Source of the DNA: Burkholderiales bacterium
GTDB lineage: Bacteria; Pseudomonadota; Gammaproteobacteria; Burkholderiales; Usitatibacteraceae
DNA length: 13,004 nucleotides
NCBI GenBank assembly: GCA_017880705.1
Contig: JADGRS010000040.1
Location: 1 to 13,004, forward strand
Reading direction: 5' to 3'
Made by a program: the position numbers and the translations under genes. The notes below the pieces were generated by a model that saw nothing but the letters and a program-made list of their open reading frames with translations, searched no databases and was not told the DNA's origin. Every line of letters starts with the position of its first letter. Position 1 is the stretch's first letter. Below are positions 7,841 through 13,004 of the stretch, in pieces.

Positions 7841-7923
7841 GGAGTGGCCTCGTCGGGGGCGATGATCGTTGGACGCCACGGCAATGTAGCAAGGATTCAG
7901 AAAGGTATGTACATTCGGCCGTT

Positions 7924-8799
7924 GTGGGAGCAACGACCTCGGCCATGGAAAGTCGCGCGCGGCTTCGCGGGATCCTCGCGGGCGATCGCGCGGTGCGCGC
8001 GAGCTCGCTCTTCGACCCGATGTCGGCGCGCATCGCCGACGAGCTCGGGATCGAGGTCGGATTGATGGGCGGCTCGGTCGCCTCGCTCGCGGTCCTCGGC
8101 GCGCCCGATCTCATGGTGCTCACGCTGACGGAGCTCGCGGAGCAGACGCGCCGGGTGGCGCGCGCGGGCAGGCTCTGCGTCCTGGTCGACGCCGATCACG
8201 GCTACGGAAACGCGCTCAACGTGATGCGCACCGTCGAGGAGCTCGCGGCCGCGGGCGCCTCGGGCATCTCGATCGAGGACACCCTGCTGCCGCGCGCGTT
8301 CGGCGCAACTTCGGAAGCGCAACTCCTGCCGGTCGAAGAGGGCCTCGGCAAGATGAAGGCCGCGGTGCGGGCCCGTGGAGACTCGGGCATGGCGCTCTTC
8401 GCGCGCAGCAGCGCGCATTCGATCGGCACCATCGACGATGCCATCCGCCGCTTCCGCGCCTACGAGCATTCGGGCGTCGACGCGCTTTTCATTCCCGGCC
8501 TCAAGAAGCGCGAAGACCTCGATGCCATTGCCGCCGCGGTGAAGCTTCCGATCATCGCCGCCGGCGTGGGCGAGAAGGCCGCCGACGCGCAATACCTCGC
8601 GAGCTGCGGCGCCCGCATCTATTCGACGGGTCACGAGCCCTTCGCCGCCGCCGTGCAGGCGATGTACGAGACGATGAAGGCGATTCGCGACGGAACGCCC
8701 GGGAAGCAGCTGAAGGGCATCGCCTCCGCGGAGCTCATGGCGAAGCTCACGCGCAGCGCCGACTACGAAGCCTTCACCCGGGACTACCTGGGCGGCTGA
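7924..8799 (+). CDS. Isocitrate lyase/PEP mutase family enzyme, probable oxaloacetate decarboxylase (PA4872-type)
   Basis: 291 residues from GTG 7924. The sequence closely follows, from memory, Pseudomonas aeruginosa PA4872, an Mg-dependent oxaloacetate decarboxylase (oxaloacetate to pyruvate and CO2) of the PEP mutase/isocitrate lyase superfamily. Shared blocks are FDPMSARIA (30-38), GGSVASL (49-55), DADHGYGNALNVMRTV (89-104), and IEDTLLP with FG shortly after (117-123). The Asp pair 89/91 and Glu118 are the expected metal-site acids. STGH late in the protein matches the NGH region of PA4872. It is a cytoplasmic TIM-barrel enzyme of normal length (287 in PA4872). The start is uncertain: GTG 7924 has no ribosome site, while ATG 7945 (284 residues) has GGGAG 14 bases upstream, rather far. 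It is divergent from the ABC operon and has no same-strand partner nearby, so it is probably monocistronic. Related lyases acting on other 2-oxo or 2-hydroxy acids are the main alternative. Confidence 0.88.
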   Translation: MGATTSAMESRARLRGILAGDRAVRASSLFDPMSARIADELGIEVGLMGGSVASLAVLGAPDLMVLTLTELAEQTRRVARAGRLCVLVDADHGYGNALNVMRTVEELAAAGASGISIEDTLLPRAFGATSEAQLLPVEEGLGKMKAAVRARGDSGMALFARSSAHSIGTIDDAIRRFRAYEHSGVDALFIPGLKKREDLDAIAAAVKLPIIAAGVGEKAADAQYLASCGARIYSTGHEPFAAAVQAMYETMKAIRDGTPGKQLKGIASAELMAKLTRSADYEAFTRDYLGG

Positions 8800-8868
8800 G
8801 CCGCGCCTCATGACCGGCAATCGGCGATCGGCCCCCCGAAGTTGCGTCGTTTCCTACCTGCGCGCGTA

Positions 8869-8905
8869 GTTCCCGCCATGCGAGAAGCGCGCGACACTGC
8901 GGGAA
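8869..8905. repeat. Inverted repeat TTCCCGC / GCGGGAA
   Basis: Perfect 7-base arms (8869-8875 and 8899-8905) are separated by 23 bases, in the 161-bp gap before the lone ATPase gene. The arms match those of the element at 9711-9747 on the other side of that gene. It may be a relic of a dispersed palindromic element or a hairpin in the ATPase leader. With such short arms, chance is possible in GC-rich DNA. Confidence 0.3.
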
Positions 8906-8960
8906 ATGGCCGTGGCGACGGATCGCGGCCCCGCAGACCACGCGCAGCCAGGAAACACCC

Positions 8961-9704
8961 ATGCTTGCCCCATTCGATGGCGGCCTCGCCGAATCGCGAG
9001 CGAGGCGGACCTCAATCCCGCCAGAGCCAATCACCCTTCGCGGCGCAACCCTCAGCGTCGTGGCGGTATCCATCGGCGTCAGGCGGCGCCTCTTCGAGGA
9101 CCTCGACCTGCACGTGCGGCCCGGCGCGCAGGTCGCCGTGACGGGCCCGGCCGGCGCCGGCAAGACCTCGCTCCTCGAATCGATCGCCGGAATCAGGCGC
9201 GTCGATGCGGGATCAATTCGCTGGAACGGCGTGGAGCTGTCGCAGCTCCCGCATCAGCAACGCAAGGACTGGCGGCGGCGCACGCTCGGTTGCGTGTTTC
9301 GCAGCGCCGGGCTCTTTCCGGATCTCGACGCGCTGCGCAACGTGATGCTTCCGGCGACCTTCGGCGGCTGGGGTGCGAGCCCCGAGCAGCGCGCCTCGGC
9401 CGAAGAGCTCCTCGAGCGTGCCGGCGTGCGCGGGAGCGCGCGAACCGAGGAGCTCACTCCAGCCGAACGCGCGCGCGTCGCGATCGTGCGGGCGCTGTGG
9501 CCGAAGCCCCGCGCCGTGCTGGTGGACGAGCCGGTCGCGGACCTCGACGCGCGCGCCGCGGAAACCACACGCCGGCTCCTGCGGCAGCTTTGCTGCGAGG
9601 CGGAGGCGACGCTCATCGTCGCGACTCGCAACCGTGATCTTGCCGAGACTTTCGAGAGCACCTACGTCATCCGGGCGGAGAAGCTCGTCCGCTTCGTGCG
9701 GTAA
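8961..9704 (+). CDS. Lone ABC-type ATP-binding protein with degenerate Q-loop, signature and H-loop
   Basis: 247 residues with the overall pattern of LolD/MacB/FtsE-type ATPases. Walker A is intact (GPAGAGKTS, 62-70), as are Walker B and the following Glu (AVLVDEP, 185-191) and the DLD D-loop. The coupling and hydrolysis motifs are changed. The Q-loop, normally FQ, is FR (Arg114) in CVFRSAGLFPDL. The LSGGQ signature is LTPAE (165-169), followed by a normal-looking RVAIVRAL. The H-loop His is Arg223 (VATRNRDL). It should bind nucleotide, but ordinary ABC transport looks doubtful. No permease gene lies beside it; the nearest same-strand gene ends 161 bp upstream and is an enzyme. The start ATG 8961 is supported by AGGA 7 bases before it. 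The reading frame is uninterrupted, so it is not an obvious pseudogene. The first 28 residues precede the fold and have no recognisable motif. Confidence 0.85.
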   Translation: MLAPFDGGLAESRARRTSIPPEPITLRGATLSVVAVSIGVRRRLFEDLDLHVRPGAQVAVTGPAGAGKTSLLESIAGIRRVDAGSIRWNGVELSQLPHQQRKDWRRRTLGCVFRSAGLFPDLDALRNVMLPATFGGWGASPEQRASAEELLERAGVRGSARTEELTPAERARVAIVRALWPKPRAVLVDEPVADLDARAAETTRRLLRQLCCEAEATLIVATRNRDLAETFESTYVIRAEKLVRFVR

Positions 9705-9710
9705 AGCGCC

Positions 9711-9747
9711 ATTCCCGCGAAGGCGGAAATTGGTGTCAGGCGGGAAT
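9711..9747. repeat. Palindromic element between convergent genes
   Basis: The 20 bases 9711-9730 form a near-perfect hairpin: ATTCCCGC, loop GAAG, then GCGGAAAT, one mismatch in eight pairs. A perfect complement of the first arm, GCGGGAAT, occurs again at 9740-9747, just inside the 3' end of the fasciclin gene. The motif resembles the short intergenic palindromes with core ATTCCCGCGAAGGCGGGAAT that, as I recall, are dispersed in many proteobacterial genomes. It sits in the 31-bp gap between two convergent genes and could help end both transcripts, but has no T-run on either strand. Confidence 0.55.
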
Positions 9748-10149
9748 CATCACCGTGTCGATGGGGTGGATCACGCCGTTGCACGCCTCGATCTCGTTGC
9801 GCGAGACCTTGGCGCCGTTCACGGTGAAGCCCGTGTCGGTGGTCTTGAACTTGAGCGCGTGACCTTCGAGGCTCGGCGAATCGCCGTTCTTGATGTCGTT
9901 GGCGAGCACCGCGCCCAGCATCACGTGTGCGTTGATGATCGAGGCGAGCCGCGGGCGATCCTTGAGGAGCTTTTCCAGCGCGCCCGCCGGGAGCTTCCTG
10001 AACGCTTCGTCCGTGGGCGCGAAGAACGTGAACGGGCCGATGCCCTTCAGCGCGCCGACCAGGCCCGCGGCTTTCAGCGCATTGGAGAGCGTGACGAAGT
10101 TGCCCGCGTTGGCGGCGTTCACGACGATGTCCGTTTCCTGTGTGTTCAT
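9736..10149 (-). CDS. Fasciclin (FAS1) domain protein
   Basis: 137 residues, essentially one FAS1 domain. The first conserved box is TFFAPTDEAF (41-50), the central INAHVML matches the YH-type region, and the second box NGVIHPIDTVMIP (124-136) closes the domain. FAS1 domains mediate cell-surface or protein-protein adhesion in many organisms; bacterial single-domain proteins are often exported. Here there is no signal peptide: the protein starts MNTQETDIVV, so as annotated it is cytoplasmic or leaves by another route. No upstream in-frame start adding a signal is evident. GAAGGA lies about 9 bases before the ATG. It converges with the lone ATPase gene. The intrinsic terminator 21 bp upstream of the start means its promoter either lies in or beyond the hairpin region, or is very close to the start codon. 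Confidence 0.92.
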   Translation of the reverse strand: MNTQETDIVVNAANAGNFVTLSNALKAAGLVGALKGIGPFTFFAPTDEAFRKLPAGALEKLLKDRPRLASIINAHVMLGAVLANDIKNGDSPSLEGHALKFKTTDTGFTVNGAKVSRNEIEACNGVIHPIDTVMIPA

Positions 10150-10170
10150 GGCTCGCGATCCTTCACTGAT

Positions 10171-10196
10171 AAAAAAATGGGAGGCCGAAGCCTCCC
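10171..10196 (-). terminator. Intrinsic terminator between methyltransferase and fasciclin genes
   Basis: On the minus strand, perfect 7-bp arms GGGAGGC and GCCTCCC enclose a TTCG tetraloop (stem 10196-10179), followed by A and seven Ts (10178-10171). This is a textbook rho-independent terminator, active only leftward. It lies 96 bp past the methyltransferase stop (10293), which it probably serves, and only 21 bp before the fasciclin ATG. It could alternatively act as an attenuator in a fasciclin leader, or end a short RNA made from 10197-10292. Confidence 0.88.
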
Positions 10197-10292
10197 GATG
10201 TTGTCGCCTCTAGAATTCGTCACGCGGGATTCGCCCGAACGTGGCAATCCATCCATAGACTTTGGACCCCACTACGCAGCGCGGCCAGCGAT

Positions 10293-10943
10293 TTAATTAC
10301 TTAAATCCGTTGACTTCGAGGCCTTTCGCGAGACGGTGGCGAGCCACGGCTGCTCCTCTCGCGAACGCCCCGCGGGACGGTAGTAATGCTCGATCTCCAC
10401 GAAGCCCGCCGCCTCGATGAAACCCCGCCAGGCCTCGAGGTCGTGATAGGCGCCGTAGCGTCCCCGGTTCCAGCCTTCCTCGTTGGCGCCGCGCGGATTC
10501 GAGCTGAAGAGGACGCCCTCGTCCTTCAACGCGCCGTGAAGCTCCCGCAGTACGCGCGGCAGCTCCTGCCGCGGCACGTGGAAGAGCGAAGCGTTGGCGA
10601 AGATGCCGTCGAATCTCGCCGCGGGAAGGTCGAGCGCGAGGAAATCCTGCTCCCACACTTCGCATCCCGTGGCCGCGCGCGCCATCTCCGCGAGGCGCAC
10701 CGCGCCCTCGACGCCGATCGCGACGTGCCCCATGGCGGTGAACGCCGCGAGGTCGCGGCCCGGCCCGCACCCCAGGTCGAGGATCGTGAACGGCGCGGCG
10801 CCGCGAATGGCCCTCAGGAGCGCGGCGATGTTCTGGCTCACGTCGTGTTCGCGCGTTCCTTCGCGAAAGGCTTCGGCGGTGCGGTTGTAGTGCTCGAGCG
10901 TGCCCGCCGAGATGAGGGCGAGCTCCTGTGAAGGAATCTTCAT
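10293..10943 (-). CDS. Class I SAM-dependent methyltransferase
   Basis: 216 residues with a Rossmann-type methyltransferase fold. Motif I is ILDLGCGPG (54-62), followed by RDLAAF. The acidic residue after strand 2 is in GVEGA, and the post-I strand region carries WEQDFLALDL. Motif IV-like FDGIFANASLFHVP follows, then the HGALKDEGVLFSS strand. It should transfer a methyl group from S-adenosylmethionine to a small molecule, but nothing shows the acceptor. The N-terminus HYNRTAEAFREGTREHDVSQN is typical of a family annotated only as class I methyltransferase. The frame extends 10 codons further (to 10973); start 10943 is preferred because GGGAGGA lies upstream, and the longer form would leave only 9 bp to the divergent OPT gene. 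No partner gene is evident on this strand. Confidence 0.9.
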   Translation of the reverse strand: MKIPSQELALISAGTLEHYNRTAEAFREGTREHDVSQNIAALLRAIRGAAPFTILDLGCGPGRDLAAFTAMGHVAIGVEGAVRLAEMARAATGCEVWEQDFLALDLPAARFDGIFANASLFHVPRQELPRVLRELHGALKDEGVLFSSNPRGANEEGWNRGRYGAYHDLEAWRGFIEAAGFVEIEHYYRPAGRSREEQPWLATVSRKASKSTDLSN

Positions 10944-10961
10944 CGTGCTATTTTCCTCCCG

Positions 10962-10971
10962 GACGATCGTC
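10962..10971. promoter_or_regulatory. Perfect 10-bp palindrome in the divergent 39-bp intergenic region
   Basis: GACGATCGTC lies between the divergent methyltransferase and OPT starts. With only 39 bp between the start codons, promoters for both genes must overlap it or lie inside the opposing gene. It could be an operator, but it is short and GC-rich, and no repressor gene is adjacent. Confidence 0.3.
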
Positions 10972-10982
10972 ATGGGAATTCG

Positions 10983-12758
10983 ATGACCCCCCGCTGGGCC
11001 TGGCTACCCGCTCCCGACACCTGGAAGTACCACGCGCTGCTGCTCGCGCTCGGGATCCTCGTCCTCGGTCCGCTCGGCGGCGTCACCGCGTCGTACATGA
11101 ACTTCTCGCTGGGATTCTTCATCGGCGGGCAGGTGCTCGCGGGCATTCTCGGCTCGACGGTGACCTACGGATACGGCGCCGAGGGAAAGCACGGTGCCAA
11201 CTACATCCAGACGGCGGCCGCCTCGGTGGCGAGCCTTTCGGCGATGGGTGTGCTCCTCGAGGCGATGGTTTGGATGGGCCTTCCCGAGCCGCCGATCTGG
11301 CAGATGGTGCTCTACTTCCTCTGCATCGGCATGTTCGCGGCGGGCGTGGGCATGCTCTGCACGCCGATCCTCGTGGATCGCATGCAGCTCACGTTTCCCT
11401 CGGGGCTCGCGGTCGCCAACATCCTGCGCGCGCTCACCGATCCGGTGCTGCTGCGCCAATCCGTGGGCAAGCTTGGCACCGGCATCGCGCTCGGCCTCGT
11501 CGGCGGAATCGCGGCGACTCGCGTCGCCGTGCTCGGCGCGATCGATTTTTCCGCGTCGACGTTCGGCGCGGGAATGGTGGTCAGCGCCCGCATCGGCATT
11601 CCCGCGATCATGGGCGGCGTGATCAGCTGGGCGCTCATTCCGTATTTCGTCTCGATCGGCTGGCTGAACGCGGGCGAGCCCTTCCGCAAGATCACGTTCC
11701 TCATCGCGCTCGGCACCATCATGGGCGCGGCCATCATCGATCTCGCGATCATCGCGTGGCAGGCCGTGGAGCGATATCGGGCCCACCTGCCGGTCCCGCC
11801 GCAGGAAGACTGGAAGCGCGTGAACACGCAGCTCCTGGTGGCGTGGGTGATCGCGTGGGGCGCGGGCGTCGTCGCCACGGGCCATCTCTTCTTCGCGCAG
11901 CCGGTCGAATTCCTCGCGATCGCGATCGCGCTCTCCTTCGTCTTCGTGATGATCAACGGCATCTCGCTGGGGCTCACGGACCAGAACCCCATCTCCTCGG
12001 CGTTCGTGGTCGCGGTGCTGGTGATGGCGACGGCGGGATTGAAGGATCCGGGCGTGGGGCTCATGGCCGGCGCGATACTCCTCATCGCGACCAACACCGC
12101 CGCCGACATGCAGCAGGACCGCTCGACGGGATGGCGCCTGGGCACCAACCGCGTGATCCAGTTCCGCTACCAGGCGGCGGGCATCCTCATGGGCGCGATC
12201 ATGGGCGTCGTGTTCGCGAAGATCTTCATGACCGCCTACCCCGTGCTGATGCAGGACCAGACGGTGATGCAGGCCGCCGACCAGCCCGCCAACTGGAGCG
12301 CCGCCATGACCTACAAGATCGTCGGTGTGCTGAGGAGCCTCACCGATCCCAAGCCCTTCCAGCTTCTCGCGATCTGGGTGGGTGTGGCCGTCGGCTTCGC
12401 GATCGAGCTCGCGCGCAAGGTGATCAGGGCGAGCGAGCGCTACCGCCGCTTCGCCGCCTCGTCGCGCGCCGGCTTCGCGACGGACTTCATGATCGACGCC
12501 GTCTTGCTTCCCTCGCCCTATGCGTTGTCATTCGGAGGATTCGTGAACCTGAACACCTCGCTGTGGTTCGGCGCCGGCGGCATCGTCTCCAGCGCCTTCA
12601 ACGCGATCTTCAATCCCCGGCGCGCGGACGACGCGAAGGGATTGCCCGACGACATGAGCACGACGTCGCTCTTCGGCGGCGGGCTGATCGCGGGCGATGC
12701 GCTCGCGGCGCTCGGCATCGGCATCGCCGGGCTCGTCGGAACGCTGGCGTCGCGATGA
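10983..12758 (+). CDS. OPT family oligopeptide transporter
   Basis: 591 residues, almost entirely hydrophobic helices (about 14-16), so an inner-membrane transporter. It matches the OPT family, proton-coupled importers of oligopeptides and, in some members, metal chelates. Family-like segments are LTFPSGLAVANILRAL (about 136-151), DQNPISSAFVVAVLV (from about 333), ADMQQDRSTGWRLGT (near 379-393), in the place of the family's D-K-G segment, and GGGLIAGDALAALGIG near the C-terminus (about 565-580). Bacterial members are typically of this length or slightly longer. GGGA 5 bases before ATG 10983 supports the start. The stop overlaps the start of the next gene (ATGA at 12755-12758), so the two are translationally coupled; the partner is an amidohydrolase, which favours peptides or N-acyl amino acids as cargo. 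Substrate identity is inference. Confidence 0.93.
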   Translation: MTPRWAWLPAPDTWKYHALLLALGILVLGPLGGVTASYMNFSLGFFIGGQVLAGILGSTVTYGYGAEGKHGANYIQTAAASVASLSAMGVLLEAMVWMGLPEPPIWQMVLYFLCIGMFAAGVGMLCTPILVDRMQLTFPSGLAVANILRALTDPVLLRQSVGKLGTGIALGLVGGIAATRVAVLGAIDFSASTFGAGMVVSARIGIPAIMGGVISWALIPYFVSIGWLNAGEPFRKITFLIALGTIMGAAIIDLAIIAWQAVERYRAHLPVPPQEDWKRVNTQLLVAWVIAWGAGVVATGHLFFAQPVEFLAIAIALSFVFVMINGISLGLTDQNPISSAFVVAVLVMATAGLKDPGVGLMAGAILLIATNTAADMQQDRSTGWRLGTNRVIQFRYQAAGILMGAIMGVVFAKIFMTAYPVLMQDQTVMQAADQPANWSAAMTYKIVGVLRSLTDPKPFQLLAIWVGVAVGFAIELARKVIRASERYRRFAASSRAGFATDFMIDAVLLPSPYALSFGGFVNLNTSLWFGAGGIVSSAFNAIFNPRRADDAKGLPDDMSTTSLFGGGLIAGDALAALGIGIAGLVGTLASR

Positions 12759-13004
12759 ACGACGAGGCCGCGAAGAATCCCCGGGGCGCCGCGTCCGCGC
12801 TCGACGAAGCCATCGGCTCGGCGGCCGAGCGCCTCGAGGCGAAGGTCACCGCGTGGCGGCGCGACTTCCATGCGAACCCCGAGCTCGGCAACCGTGAGTT
12901 CCGCACCTCGAAGATCGTCGCGGACCATCTTCGCGCCCTCGGCATCGAGGGGAAGGAGAAGGTCGCGCACACCGGTGTCGTCGGCCTCCTGCGCGGCGCC
13001 CTTC
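12755..13004 (+). CDS. M20 family amidohydrolase/peptidase (N-terminal part, runs off window)
   Basis: About 83 codons are visible, open to the right edge. After an alanine-rich lead of about 25 residues comes AWRRDFHANPELGNREFRTS, the hallmark N-terminus of M20D amidohydrolases (hippurate hydrolase, IAA-amino acid hydrolase, AbgB-like), then VADHLRALGIE and HTGVVGLLRG, the first strand of the catalytic domain. The metal-binding residues lie beyond the window. These enzymes hydrolyse N-acyl amino acids or short peptides. The ATG overlaps the OPT stop by four bases, so its translation is probably coupled to the transporter's. There is no signal peptide at the visible start, suggesting a cytoplasmic enzyme acting on imported substrate. 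The specific substrate cannot be told. Confidence 0.88.
   Translation, partial: MNDEAAKNPRGAASALDEAIGSAAERLEAKVTAWRRDFHANPELGNREFRTSKIVADHLRALGIEGKEKVAHTGVVGLLRGAL

Noticed and set aside
7841..7923. Sigma-70-like promoters in the divergent gap (TTGGAC, TATGTA, TTGCTA elements)
   Set aside because: No pair of boxes with 16-18 bp spacing matched the consensus well on either strand, so I did not call a promoter although one must be near.
8906..9637. A 243-codon plus-strand frame overlapping the orphan ATPase
   Set aside because: It is out of frame with the Walker A and B motifs and translates to Arg/Ala-rich sequence; the frame from 8961 is coding.
10200..10292. Possible tRNA or tRNA fragment suggested by a GTTCG...GAATCCC-like string
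   Set aside because: The stem-loop has a 5-base loop rather than a 7-base T loop, and no acceptor, D or anticodon arms could be assembled around it.

Overview
The window is GC-rich, densely coding chromosomal DNA. Gene content (PA4872-type oxaloacetate decarboxylase, c-type cytochrome with a P460-like domain, OPT transporter, bacterial fasciclin protein, Sec-type signal peptides) points to a Gram-negative proteobacterium, most likely a betaproteobacterium. That placement is inference: there is no rRNA or other taxonomic marker here. I see no tRNA, CRISPR array, insertion sequence, integrase or phage gene. It reads as ordinary chromosome with several uncharacterised genes rather than a mobile island.

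Layout. Bases 1-3260 hold four minus-strand genes: a 3'-truncated protein with an alpha/beta-hydrolase-like HGG motif (1-890), a glutathione S-transferase (975-1703), a small exported protein made of two duplicated halves with an EF-hand-like loop (1793-2380, followed by a good intrinsic terminator), and an exported cytochrome joining a class I cytochrome c to a P460-like domain (2469-3260). Bases 3328-7840 hold a two-gene minus-strand operon: an ABC ATPase followed 10 bp later by a 1200-residue protein that fuses two ABC-2 type membrane modules to an M1 zinc metallopeptidase. Divergent from it is a plus-strand isocitrate lyase/PEP mutase family enzyme, probably oxaloacetate decarboxylase (7924-8799). 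Then comes a lone plus-strand ABC ATPase that keeps both Walker motifs but has lost the Q-loop, signature and H-loop residues (8961-9704). It converges on a minus-strand fasciclin-domain protein (9736-10149). An intrinsic terminator lies 21 bp before the fasciclin start codon. Beyond it are a minus-strand class I methyltransferase (10293-10943) and, divergently, an OPT-family peptide transporter (10983-12758). The stop codon of the OPT gene overlaps the start of an M20-family amidohydrolase/peptidase that runs off the right end.

Functional links. The OPT/M20 pair looks like an uptake-then-hydrolysis unit for peptides or N-acyl amino acids. The ATPase plus permease-M1 fusion is a self-contained membrane machine that couples an ABC-2 transporter to a zinc peptidase; the family is recurrent but its substrate is unknown to me, and it is the most distinctive system here. 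The other genes look like independent transcription units. Two large plus-strand open frames over the minus-strand genes (24-2396 and 3859-6993) are GC-driven shadows.
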